From an uncultured Prevotella sp. (GTDB lineage Bacteria > Bacteroidota > Bacteroidia > Bacteroidales > Bacteroidaceae): 64,000 nucleotides of DNA. The stretch spans positions 23,916 to 87,915 of the forward strand of contig NZ_CAMJOS010000014.1 of assembly GCF_946407605.1 (NCBI RefSeq). Direction: 5' to 3'. Below are positions 19,350 through 28,673 of this stretch, one piece after another. Position 1 is the first letter of the stretch. Every line of letters starts with the position of its first letter. Both the position numbers and the translations under genes were made by a program. The notes under the pieces were generated by a model that did no database searches, had not been told where the DNA came from, and saw only the letters and a program-made list of their open reading frames with translations.

Positions 19350-21299
19350 ATGAAAATGCGTAAGATTGTTTTGGCCATGATGGCCTTGGGGTGTCTGACT
19401 ACGATGCAGGCTGCCGAGAAAATAACCAGTCCTGATGGTAACCTGATTGTCATCGTTGACAATGAGAATGGTACTCCTACCTATCAGATAAATGTAGGCG
19501 ATGTGGTGTTCCTGGAGAAATCGCCTCTGGGATTGAAACTTAACTTCGAGGATCTGACTCAGGGACTGACGCTGAAGGAGTGTCAGGTGACTCCTGTCAA
19601 GGAGACCTATAGTTTGAAGACCATCAAACAGAGCAACGTAACCTACGAGGCTAACGTGGCTGTATGCCAGTTTGAGAAAGGCAACACGAAGATGGACATC
19701 ATTTTCAGTGTGAGCAACCGTGACGTGGCTTATCGCTATAAGCTCTATCCCCGTCGTGCCCGTGGTGGTGAGACGCTGGCTGCTATCGTGGAGAGTGAGG
19801 CCAGTGGCTTCGTGTTCCCAGAGGGTACCACCACCTTCCTGTGTCCGCAGTCAACGCCGATGGGTGGCTTTGCTCGTACCTCTCCCAGCTATGAGACCTC
19901 TTACTCGCTCGACGACCAGATGGGCAAGAACGGCTGGGGTCAGGGCTATTCATTCCCTTGTCTCTTTAAGAATGGTGATAAGGGCTGGGTGCTGATCTCT
20001 GAGACTGGTACCGATGGCAACTATGTGGCCTGCCGTCTGCTCAATGATGGTGGCGCCCGCTATAAGATCGGCTTCCCCCAGCAGGGTGAGATGAACGGTT
20101 GGGGCACCACGACAGCTTCTGTCAGTCTGCCTGCCGAGACCCCTTGGCGCACTATCACTTTAGGCACCACGTTGAAGAACATCGTGGAGACCACCGTACC
20201 TTTCGACCTGGTGAAGCCTAAGTATGCACCCAGTCGTAACTATACCTATGGTGCCGGCTCTTGGTCGTGGATCATTGGTATGGACTCCAGCTGTAACTTC
20301 GACGAGCAGAAGCGTTATATCGACTTCTCGGCTGCCATGGGCTGGCGTACTGTGCTCATCGATGCCCTGTGGGACAAGCAGATTGGCTATGACAAGATGG
20401 CCGAGCTGTCTCGTTATGCCCAGTCAAAGGGCGTTGGTATCTTCCTGTGGTACAACTCTAATGGCTCGTGGAACGATGCACCTCAGTCACCTCTGAACAA
20501 GATGAACCGCTCGGCTGCCCGTCGTCAGGAGATGAAGTGGATGCAGGACAATGGCATCTTGGGCATCAAGGTTGACTTCTTCGGTGGCGATAAGCAGGCT
20601 ATGATGCAGCTCTACGAGGATATCCTGACCGATGCTAACGACTTTGGCATCCAGTGTATCTTCCATGGTTGCACCCTGCCTCGTGGTTGGGAGCGTATGT
20701 ATCCTAACTATGTAGCCAGCGAGGCTGTGCTGGCATCTGAGAACCTGCACTTCGGTCAGGGCGCCTGCGATGCTGAGGCTCAGAATGGTTGTATCCATCC
20801 GTTCATCCGCAACACGGTGGGTTCTATGGACTTCGGTGGTTCTACGCTGAATAAGTTCTATGATGCAGGCAACAAGCGTGGTACACACCGTGTTACCAGT
20901 GATGTCTATGCACTGGCATCTGCCGTCTTCTTCCAGAGCAGTGTCCAGCACTTCGCCATGGCTCCTAATAACCTGACGGATGCTCCCGCCTGGGCTGTTG
21001 ACTTTATGAAGAAGGTGCCTACCACATGGGATGAGGTGAAGTTCATCGATGGCTATCCCGGTAAGTATGTCATCCTGGCCCGTCGTGCTGGTGATAAGTG
21101 GTTCGTTGTTGGTGCCAATGCTGACAAACAGCCGCTGAAGACAACCATTAGTCTGCCTATGTTCGCTAAGGACACAGAGCTGAAGGTCTATAGCGATGAT
21201 GCCCAGCTGAATGGTAGCGTGAATATCGTCAAGCAGAATAAGAAGCAGCAGCTTGCCGTGACCATTCCTTGCAATGGCGGTCTGGTCATTGATAATTAA
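19350..21299 (+). CDS. GH97 family alpha-glycosidase (retaining, alpha-galactosidase type)
   Basis: Secreted 649-residue enzyme with the GH97 layout: N-terminal beta-sandwich, (beta/alpha)8 barrel (YTYGAGSWSWI, LIDALWD) and C-terminal beta domain. The barrel carries GIKVDFFGGD, with Asp near residue 409 where retaining GH97 alpha-galactosidases have their nucleophile; inverting SusB-type alpha-glucosidases use Glu residues instead. I therefore favour a retaining alpha-galactosidase-like enzyme, which would suit galactosyl or arabinopyranosyl side chains. Start at 19350 or, equally, the Met two codons later. Confidence 0.85.
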   Translation: MKMRKIVLAMMALGCLTTMQAAEKITSPDGNLIVIVDNENGTPTYQINVGDVVFLEKSPLGLKLNFEDLTQGLTLKECQVTPVKETYSLKTIKQSNVTYEANVAVCQFEKGNTKMDIIFSVSNRDVAYRYKLYPRRARGGETLAAIVESEASGFVFPEGTTTFLCPQSTPMGGFARTSPSYETSYSLDDQMGKNGWGQGYSFPCLFKNGDKGWVLISETGTDGNYVACRLLNDGGARYKIGFPQQGEMNGWGTTTASVSLPAETPWRTITLGTTLKNIVETTVPFDLVKPKYAPSRNYTYGAGSWSWIIGMDSSCNFDEQKRYIDFSAAMGWRTVLIDALWDKQIGYDKMAELSRYAQSKGVGIFLWYNSNGSWNDAPQSPLNKMNRSAARRQEMKWMQDNGILGIKVDFFGGDKQAMMQLYEDILTDANDFGIQCIFHGCTLPRGWERMYPNYVASEAVLASENLHFGQGACDAEAQNGCIHPFIRNTVGSMDFGGSTLNKFYDAGNKRGTHRVTSDVYALASAVFFQSSVQHFAMAPNNLTDAPAWAVDFMKKVPTTWDEVKFIDGYPGKYVILARRAGDKWFVVGANADKQPLKTTISLPMFAKDTELKVYSDDAQLNGSVNIVKQNKKQQLAVTIPCNGGLVIDN

Positions 21300-21319
21300 C
21301 AACTCTGACAATAGAAGAC

Positions 21320-23767
21320 ATGATGAAACGATTGTTTTATTTCGCTCTGACAACCTTGCTTGCCATCCCTGCGATGGCAGGCGAGGTGTCTTTCGGTAAA
21401 GGCACGCTGAGTGTGCGTCAGGTGGCTCGCAATGCTGTGAGGATACAGTATTATGAACAGAAAACAACATCCGAACTGCCCGATTGGCTGTATGTAAAAA
21501 ACGATGAGGTAAGCAGTCGCGACGTGACGGTCGATGTGGATGAAGCTCGTCAGACTGTTACCGTCAAAGACCATCAGGGAACGCCTGTCTTCATGGCCAC
21601 GCTCCATCAGATGAAGGGTAGGGAGGCCACGCTGGCATTCCGCTCCGACAAGGATGAGCATCTCTATGGATTGGGACAGTTCCAGGATGGTTATAGCAAT
21701 GTGCGTGGCCTGTCTCGTCGTTTGACGCAGGTGAACACACAAATCAGTATCCCCATGCTTTTGTCGAGCAAGGGCTATGGCATCTTATGGAATAACTATG
21801 GTCTGGTGGACTTCAACCCTTGCGACCATCAGGTGAAGATGCGCAAGCTGGATGAGGAAGGTCAGACTGAGGTGGTGAATGTCACCACCACAGAAGGAGG
21901 ACGACGTGAGGTGCGCCAGCGTAACATCTACGAAGCCACCATCGATATCGCTGACGATGGCGACTATGCGATATTACTCGATGTAGGTCAGCAGATGGCC
22001 CGTCGGCATAACCTCTCTATAGACGGACAGAACGTTATCGAGATGCAGAATATGTGGCTGCCGCCCACTGCCTCGACCATCGTTCATTTGAAGGCTGGTC
22101 ATCATGTGCTGAAGGCTGAACTGTCAAGAGGTGACTCGCCCATCATATATTATAATAAGGTGAAGGATGAGACGGTGTTCCGTTCGCCCATAGCTACTGC
22201 TGTCGACTATACCGTCTTCGTGGGTTCTCCCGACGAGATTATTGCCGGCTATCGCGAACTGACAGGTGTCGCCCCCTTGATGCCCCGTTGGGCGCTGGGC
22301 TATATCCACTGTCGTGAGCGTTTCCATTCGTCTGACGAGATCCTGCAGACGGCTAATCGCTTCCGTAGTGAGCAACTGCCCGTTGACGTGCTGGTGCAAG
22401 ACTGGCAGTACTGGGGTAAGTACGGTTGGAACGCCATGCGTTTCGATGAGGACCATTACCCCGACCCCAAGGCTCTGACAGACAGTCTGCATGCCATGAA
22501 CATGCGCCTGATGGTCAGCGTCTGGTCGAAGATTGACAAGAACTCTGAGGTGGGCAAGCAGATGTTGGCCGACAACTATTACATCCCTGGCACCGACTGG
22601 ATTGACTTCTTCAACCCCGATGCTGCCGCTGCCTATTGGAAGAACTTCTCTTCGCGTTTGGTTCCCCTGGGCATTGATGCCTGGTGGCAGGACGCCACCG
22701 AGCCTGAGAACGATGACCTGAAGGGCCGTCGTGTGAACAATGGCAAGTGGGCTGGCGAGGATGTCAGGAACATCTATCCGTTGTTGGTGAACAAGACCGT
22801 GTATGAGGGTCTTTACAATGAAACCAACCAGCGTCCGATGATTCTCACACGCTGCGCTTTCCCTGGCATCCAGCGTTATGGCTCTGCCATGTGGAGTGGT
22901 GATGTGGGCAACGACTGGGAGACCTTCCGTCGTCAGCTGACAGCTGGTCTCGGCATGCAGGCCGCAGGTATCCCTTGGTGGACCTACGATGCCGGTGGCT
23001 TCTTCCGTCCAGGCAATCAGTACACCGACCAGGCCTATATCGAGCGTATGTTGCGTTGGATAGAGACCAGCGTGTTCCTGCCCTTGATGCGTGTGCATGG
23101 CTATATGAGCAATACGGAACCTTGGAACTATGGCGCTGAGGCCCAGAAGGCTATTGGTCGTGCCTTGAACGAGCGCTATCGTCTGTTGCCTTATATCTAC
23201 AGTCATGCGGCAGAGATCGCTTCCGACGGCTCTACGCTGATGCGTCCGTTGGTCTTCGACTTTGCCAGCGATGCCAAGGCCCTTGACCAGAAGTACGAGT
23301 ATATGTTCGGCCGTTCCCTGCTTGTCAGTCCTGTGACCGAGTCTGGTGTTACCTCATGGCAGACCTATCTGCCTGTGAATGAGGGCGGTTGGTACGACTA
23401 CTACACTGGTCGCCACTATAATGGCGGTCAGACGGTGACCACGACAGTCGCAGCTGATTATATCCCCGTCTTTGTGCGTGCTGGCAGCATCATTCCTCTG
23501 AAAGATGATGAGGTGCTGCTCTATCCTGGTGCCAATGGTACCTTCACGCTTTACGAGGATGATGGCGTGACCAGAGACTACGAGAAGGGCCAGTGCTCAC
23601 GCATCACGTTCCAGTGGGACGATGCCCGGCATAAACTCACCATCGACAAACGTGTTGGTAAGTATCAGAACATGGCTGCTCGTCGCACCTTCCGCGTGAA
23701 GGTGGCAGGTGGCGTCCAGACCACCATTAACTATCAGGGAAAGAAAACAACCAATACGATTAAATAA
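21320..23767 (+). CDS. GH31 family alpha-xylosidase-type enzyme with PA14 insert
   Basis: Secreted 815-residue GH31 enzyme. The N-terminal beta domain carries a PA14-like insert at about 205-275 (IYEATIDIADDGDYAILLD), a layout seen in xyloglucan-active GH31 alpha-xylosidases. The catalytic nucleophile is the Asp in WWQDATEPE (D458) and the acid/base the Asp in SGDVGND (D528). C-terminal beta domains follow. In context it most likely removes alpha-xylosyl units from xyloglucan oligosaccharides, though alpha-glucosidase activity cannot be excluded. Sits 21 bp after GH97 and 2 bp before GH3. Confidence 0.87.
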   Translation: MMKRLFYFALTTLLAIPAMAGEVSFGKGTLSVRQVARNAVRIQYYEQKTTSELPDWLYVKNDEVSSRDVTVDVDEARQTVTVKDHQGTPVFMATLHQMKGREATLAFRSDKDEHLYGLGQFQDGYSNVRGLSRRLTQVNTQISIPMLLSSKGYGILWNNYGLVDFNPCDHQVKMRKLDEEGQTEVVNVTTTEGGRREVRQRNIYEATIDIADDGDYAILLDVGQQMARRHNLSIDGQNVIEMQNMWLPPTASTIVHLKAGHHVLKAELSRGDSPIIYYNKVKDETVFRSPIATAVDYTVFVGSPDEIIAGYRELTGVAPLMPRWALGYIHCRERFHSSDEILQTANRFRSEQLPVDVLVQDWQYWGKYGWNAMRFDEDHYPDPKALTDSLHAMNMRLMVSVWSKIDKNSEVGKQMLADNYYIPGTDWIDFFNPDAAAAYWKNFSSRLVPLGIDAWWQDATEPENDDLKGRRVNNGKWAGEDVRNIYPLLVNKTVYEGLYNETNQRPMILTRCAFPGIQRYGSAMWSGDVGNDWETFRRQLTAGLGMQAAGIPWWTYDAGGFFRPGNQYTDQAYIERMLRWIETSVFLPLMRVHGYMSNTEPWNYGAEAQKAIGRALNERYRLLPYIYSHAAEIASDGSTLMRPLVFDFASDAKALDQKYEYMFGRSLLVSPVTESGVTSWQTYLPVNEGGWYDYYTGRHYNGGQTVTTTVAADYIPVFVRAGSIIPLKDDEVLLYPGANGTFTLYEDDGVTRDYEKGQCSRITFQWDDARHKLTIDKRVGKYQNMAARRTFRVKVAGGVQTTINYQGKKTTNTIK

Positions 23768-23769
23768 AC

Positions 23770-26355
23770 ATGAAAACCTGTTTGTTAACTCTTTTCGTTG
23801 CGCTCTGTGCAGGCTCATCAGTCACGGCACAGACCTATCCGTATCAGAACCCTAACCTCAGTGCCCGTGAGCGAGCTATTGACCTGTGCTCACGCCTGAC
23901 GCTGGATGAAAAAGCCAAGCTGATGCTCGACGAGAGTCCTGCCATCCCCCGCTTGGGCATTAAAAAATTCTTCTGGTGGAGCGAAGCCCTGCATGGTGCT
24001 GCCAACCAGGGAAATGTCACGGTGTTCCCCGAGCCCATCGCCATGGCCTCGTCGTTCAACCCCGACCTGCTGTATAAGTGTTTCGACATCGCCTCTACCG
24101 AGTTCCGTGCCCAGTATAATGAGCGTATGCAACGTGGTAGTGGCGAGGATGAGAAGTTCCATAGCCTCTCTGTATGGACACCGAATGTCAACATCTTCCG
24201 CGACCCACGATGGGGCAGGGGACAGGAGACCTATGGTGAAGACCCCTATCTCACCTCTGTCATGGGTGTGCAGGTGGTAAAGGGCTTGCAGGGTCCAGAA
24301 TCCTCAAAATACCGTAAGTTGTGGGCCTGTGCCAAGCACTATGCTGTGCATAGCGGTCCTGAATATACCCGTCACTCGGCAAACCTCACCAATGTGTCGG
24401 CCCGTGATATGTGGGAGACCTATATGCCCGCCTTCAAGAGCCTGGTGCAGGATGCCAAGGTGCGCGAGGTGATGTGTGCCTACCAGCGTCTCGACGATGA
24501 CCCCTGTTGCGGCAGTCAGCGTCTGCTGCAGACCATCCTCCGTGATGAGTGGGGCTTTGAGTACCTCGTTGTCAGCGACTGTGGTGCCGTGAGCGATTTC
24601 TACGAGTCGCATAAGTCATCCTCTGACGCCACCCACGCCTCTGCCAAGGCTACCATCGCCGGCACCGATGTGGAGTGCGGCTATGGCTATGCCTATCGCA
24701 GCATCCCCGAGGCTGTGAAGCGTGGCTTTATCACTGAGGCCGAGGTTGACAAGCATGTCATCCGTCTGCTCGAAGGTCGTTTCGACCTAGGCGAAATGGA
24801 CGACCCCTCGTTGGTGGAGTGGTCAAAGATCCCCTATTCGGCCATGTCAACCAAGGAGTCGGCAAATATCTCTCTTGAGATGGCCCGCCAGAGCATCGTC
24901 CTGCTGCAGAATAACGGAAACATCCTGCCGCTCCAGAAGAATAAGGAGAAGATTGCCGTCATTGGTCCCAATGCCGACAACACCCCGATGATGTGGGGCA
25001 ACTATAACGGTCAGCCCAACCACACCATCACCATCCTTGATGGTATCAAGGCCAAGACCAAGAAGCTCTTTTATACCCAGGGCTGTGATCTCACCTACGA
25101 TAAGGTGCTGGAGAGTCTGTTGGGCTCGCAATGTAGCTTCGAGGGTAAGAAAGGTATGAAGGGCACGTTCTGGAATAACCGCCGCATGGAGGGAACACCC
25201 GTCACCACACAGTACTACACCCAGCCGCTGGCTGTGACTACCTTCGGTATGCATAACTTCGCTCCTGGCGTACAACTCGAGGACTTCTCGGCTAAGTACG
25301 AGACCGTCTTTACGCCCGCTGAGGCTGGCGAGTATGTGGTCAACGTGGACGGCTGTGGACAGTTCGAGCTCTACCTCGACGGTGAGCGTAAGTTCCGCCA
25401 TCGCATCTGGCGCACCACGCCCAACCATATCGTTATCCAGGCCGAGAAGGGTAAGAGCTACAATATCGAGGTACGCTTCTCGCATGTACCTACTTATAAT
25501 GCTAACCTGGCCATCAACATCGCCAAGGAATATCCCATCGACTATCAGACCATCATCGACCAGCTGAAAGGTATTAATAAAGTGGTCTTCGTAGGTGGTA
25601 TCTCGCCAGCCCTCGAGGGCGAGGAGATGCCTGTCGATATCGATGGCTTCAAGGGTGGCGACCGCACCCATATCGAGTTGCCAGCCGTGCAGCGTAACTT
25701 CCTCAAGGCCCTGAAGGCTGCAGGCAAGCAGGTCATCTTCGTCAACTGCTCTGGCTCATGTATCGCCCTGCAGCCCGAGACCGAGAGCTGCGACGCCATC
25801 GTTCAGGCGTGGTATCCTGGTCAGGAGGGTGGCACCGCCGTGGCCGACGTGCTCTTTGGCGACTATAACCCCAGTGGTAAGCTGCCCATCACGTTCTATA
25901 AGAACAGCAGCCAGTTGCCCGACTACGAGGACTACTCGATGAAGGGCCGCACCTATCGTTACTTCAACGATGCCCTCTTCGCCTTCGGCTACGGACTGAG
26001 CTATACTGAGTGGAAAGTGGAAAGTGGAGAGTGGAAGGAGAATACCAATGGCGGCGGAACGGTCACTGTTGATGTCACGAACATTGGTCGTCGCGATGGC
26101 ACAGAGATCATTCAGGCCTACATTCGTAATCTGCAAGATCCTGACGGTCCGCTGAAGAGTCTCCGTTCCTTCAAACGTGTGGATGTAAAAGCAGGACAGA
26201 CGGTGACCGCCAACCTGACCTTTGAACGTAAGAGCTTTGAGTTCTGGGACCCTGAGACCAACACCATGCGTGTGAAGCCTGGCAAGTACGAGATTCTCGT
26301 GGGCACCAGCTCGCTTGATAAGGATCTGAAGAAGCAGACAATAACCATCCAATAA
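23770..26355 (+). CDS. GH3 family beta-xylosidase/beta-glucosidase with PA14 domain
   Basis: Secreted 861-residue GH3 enzyme of the four-domain type: barrel (WWSEALHG, KHYAVHSGPE), the nucleophile Asp in VVSDCGAV (D270), alpha/beta sandwich with a PA14 insert at about 450-600, and a fibronectin-like C-terminus (FGYGLSYTEW...). The size and plan resemble the Prevotella bryantii and plant-type GH3 beta-xylosidases. A tract of four heptamers (26009-26036) inserts a few residues (KVESGEWKENTNGGG) between the sandwich and the fibronectin-like domain without breaking the frame. Confidence 0.9.
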   Translation: MKTCLLTLFVALCAGSSVTAQTYPYQNPNLSARERAIDLCSRLTLDEKAKLMLDESPAIPRLGIKKFFWWSEALHGAANQGNVTVFPEPIAMASSFNPDLLYKCFDIASTEFRAQYNERMQRGSGEDEKFHSLSVWTPNVNIFRDPRWGRGQETYGEDPYLTSVMGVQVVKGLQGPESSKYRKLWACAKHYAVHSGPEYTRHSANLTNVSARDMWETYMPAFKSLVQDAKVREVMCAYQRLDDDPCCGSQRLLQTILRDEWGFEYLVVSDCGAVSDFYESHKSSSDATHASAKATIAGTDVECGYGYAYRSIPEAVKRGFITEAEVDKHVIRLLEGRFDLGEMDDPSLVEWSKIPYSAMSTKESANISLEMARQSIVLLQNNGNILPLQKNKEKIAVIGPNADNTPMMWGNYNGQPNHTITILDGIKAKTKKLFYTQGCDLTYDKVLESLLGSQCSFEGKKGMKGTFWNNRRMEGTPVTTQYYTQPLAVTTFGMHNFAPGVQLEDFSAKYETVFTPAEAGEYVVNVDGCGQFELYLDGERKFRHRIWRTTPNHIVIQAEKGKSYNIEVRFSHVPTYNANLAINIAKEYPIDYQTIIDQLKGINKVVFVGGISPALEGEEMPVDIDGFKGGDRTHIELPAVQRNFLKALKAAGKQVIFVNCSGSCIALQPETESCDAIVQAWYPGQEGGTAVADVLFGDYNPSGKLPITFYKNSSQLPDYEDYSMKGRTYRYFNDALFAFGYGLSYTEWKVESGEWKENTNGGGTVTVDVTNIGRRDGTEIIQAYIRNLQDPDGPLKSLRSFKRVDVKAGQTVTANLTFERKSFEFWDPETNTMRVKPGKYEILVGTSSLDKDLKKQTITIQ
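26009..26036 (+). repeat. Heptamer tract inside GH3 gene
   Basis: Four units of AGTGGAA/AGTGGAG in a row (28 bp), in frame within the GH3 coding sequence at a domain border. Confidence 0.75.
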
Positions 26356-26386
26356 CGATACATAAAGAAACAATAACCCAATAACA

Positions 26387-28645
26387 ATGAAGAAACTCTT
26401 TTTATCTCTTCTGATGCTCGGAGGCATGAGTGCCACAGCACAGAATCCCTTTGTGCAGACCTGGTGTACCAGCGACCCTGCCCCTATGGTGCATAATGGC
26501 ACGATGTATGTGTATACTGGTCATGATGAGGACGGTGCCGACTTCTTCTGGATGCAGGAGTGGCGCGTGTATTCTACTACCGACATGGTGAACTGGACCG
26601 ACCATGGCTCACCCTTGGCTTTGGAGTCGTTCTCCTGGGCCGACGACCGTGCCTGGGCCTCACAGACCATCGAGCGCGATGGCAAGTTCTATTGGTACAT
26701 CTGCGCCCACAGCAAACTCTCTGGCGGTATGGCCATTGGCGTGGCTGTGAGCGATTCACCCACTGGCCCCTTCAAGGATGCCATTGGCAAGCCCCTCTTT
26801 GAGAACGGCTCTTGGGATCACATCGACCCCACCGTGATGATTGATGATGATGGTCAGGCATGGCTGATGTGGGGTAACCCCCGAGTTTACTATCTGAAGC
26901 TCAACCGCGACATGATTTCCTACAGCGGCGAGTTGGGTCGTATGGATATGACAGAGGAAGGCTTTGGTGCTCCCTTGATGGACAAACGTGAACGTGGCAA
27001 GAAGTACAAGGACAACTACACCGAGGGTCCTTGGATTAGAAAGGTGGATGCCACGAAATATAAGGTTGATAAGAACAAAATCTATCAGTTGCTCTATGCT
27101 GCTGGTGGCGTGCCTGAGCATATCTCTTACAGCACCGCTCCTACACCCACAGGTCCCTGGACCTATGCTGGTGAGATCATGCCTCTGTGCGAGACAAACT
27201 CGTTTACCAACCATTGCGGTGTAGCCGACTATAAGGGCCATTCTTATTTCTTCTATCACACAGGTAAGTTGCCCAAAGGCGGCGGCTTTGGCCGTAGTGT
27301 GGCTGTAGAGGAGTTTAAGTACAATGCCGACGGCAGCTTCCCCACCATCATGCCTACTGACGAAGGCGTAAAGCCCCTTGCTACCTTCAACCCCTATCTC
27401 AAGACGCAGGCCGAGACGATGGCTTTCTCTAAGGGTGTGAAGACTGAGCAGAATGACGAGATTGGTGTCTATGTAAGCGACATCCACAATGGTGACTATA
27501 TCAAACTGCAGAACGTGAAGTTCGATGGCAACACTCCTAAGCAGTTCACGGCACGTGTGGCCAGTGGCCTGCGTGGTGGTCAGATAGAGGTGCGCATCGA
27601 CAGCGTGAAGGGTCAGCTGCTGGCTCGCCTCGAAGTGCCAGGAACAGGTGGTTGGGAGAAATGGCAGACGCTGTCTGTTGATATTGACCCGTCACTATCC
27701 TCCCTTCACCCTTCACCCTTCACCACTCACGATCTCTATCTCGTCTTCACCGGCCGCAAGGGTCCGAAGCTCTTTAACTTCGACTGGTGGCAGATTGAGG
27801 GCACGTTGAAGTCGCTTGTCGTCGAGGATGGTGGTCTGGGTCAGTACAAGGCCATTATGAAGGAAGAGGCTACCCTACAGGCTCATACCGTGTTTGTGCC
27901 TCAGGACCTCTCTGCCTTCAACGAGAAGAATCCCCTTCCCGTGCTGGTATGGGGCAATGGTGCCTGCACCAACTCTCCTTGGGAGCACTTCAAGTTCCTC
28001 AACGAGATTGCTTCTCATGGCTACCTCGTGCTGGCCACAGGTTATATCCCCATGGAGGAGAAAGGCTATCAGGGTCCCATGTCAACTACCCAGCAGCAGA
28101 TTGAGTCTATCGACTGGGCCATCGCCCAGAATGCTGACCCGAAGTCACCTTATTATAATAAGATTGACGTGAAGAACATCTGCGTGGCTGGTATGTCGTG
28201 TGGTGGCTTGCAGACCCTCTTCAACTGTGCCGACCCCCGTATCAAGGCCCTCATGATTTGCAATAGCGGACTCTTCAAGGAGAGCAACCGCGCTCAGGCA
28301 GTAGGTGGCATGCCCATGCCTCCGAAGTCGAAGCTGAAGGAGATTCACACCCCCATCATGTATCTTCTTGGTGGCAAGGAAGACATTGCCTATGAGAACG
28401 GTATGGACGACTTCCACCAGATTAAGCACGTGCCTTGCTGCGCCACCAACTACCCCGTGGGTCATGGCGGCACCTATCGTCAGCCTCACGGCGGTGAGTT
28501 CACCGTTGTCGCCCTGGGTTGGCTCGACTGGCAGCTGAAGGGCGACAAGCAGGCCGCCAAGCTCTTTAAGGGCAAGGACTGCGAGCTGTCAAAGCGCCAG
28601 GGCTGGACTATAGAGAAGAATGCCAAGTTCGACAAACTGAAGTAA
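26387..28645 (+). CDS. GH43-CBM6-esterase fusion
   Basis: Secreted 752-residue enzyme. Residues about 20-335 form a GH43 propeller (TSDPAPMVHNGTMYVYTGHDE with the base Asp; DHIDPTVMIDDDG; the acid Glu in YTEGPW). A CBM6-like domain spans about 340-470 (FNPYLKTQAETMA...FDWWQIEG). The C-terminal 250 residues are an alpha/beta hydrolase with the Ser nucleophile in AGMSCGG (S604). Probably couples arabinofuranosidase/xylosidase action with removal of ester groups from decorated xylan. A heptamer tract (27702-27729) lies inside the CBM6 portion. Confidence 0.83.
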   Translation: MKKLFLSLLMLGGMSATAQNPFVQTWCTSDPAPMVHNGTMYVYTGHDEDGADFFWMQEWRVYSTTDMVNWTDHGSPLALESFSWADDRAWASQTIERDGKFYWYICAHSKLSGGMAIGVAVSDSPTGPFKDAIGKPLFENGSWDHIDPTVMIDDDGQAWLMWGNPRVYYLKLNRDMISYSGELGRMDMTEEGFGAPLMDKRERGKKYKDNYTEGPWIRKVDATKYKVDKNKIYQLLYAAGGVPEHISYSTAPTPTGPWTYAGEIMPLCETNSFTNHCGVADYKGHSYFFYHTGKLPKGGGFGRSVAVEEFKYNADGSFPTIMPTDEGVKPLATFNPYLKTQAETMAFSKGVKTEQNDEIGVYVSDIHNGDYIKLQNVKFDGNTPKQFTARVASGLRGGQIEVRIDSVKGQLLARLEVPGTGGWEKWQTLSVDIDPSLSSLHPSPFTTHDLYLVFTGRKGPKLFNFDWWQIEGTLKSLVVEDGGLGQYKAIMKEEATLQAHTVFVPQDLSAFNEKNPLPVLVWGNGACTNSPWEHFKFLNEIASHGYLVLATGYIPMEEKGYQGPMSTTQQQIESIDWAIAQNADPKSPYYNKIDVKNICVAGMSCGGLQTLFNCADPRIKALMICNSGLFKESNRAQAVGGMPMPPKSKLKEIHTPIMYLLGGKEDIAYENGMDDFHQIKHVPCCATNYPVGHGGTYRQPHGGEFTVVALGWLDWQLKGDKQAAKLFKGKDCELSKRQGWTIEKNAKFDKLK
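27702..27729 (+). repeat. Heptamer tract inside the GH43-CBM6-esterase gene
   Basis: Three exact CCCTTCA units and one variant (CCACTCA); on the other strand this reads TGAAGGG, akin to the GTGAAAG tract at the end of the window. Encodes SLHPSPFTT between CBM6 strands, in frame. Confidence 0.75.
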
Positions 28646-28673
28646 AACAATCCAAACATAAAAGCAGATGATT

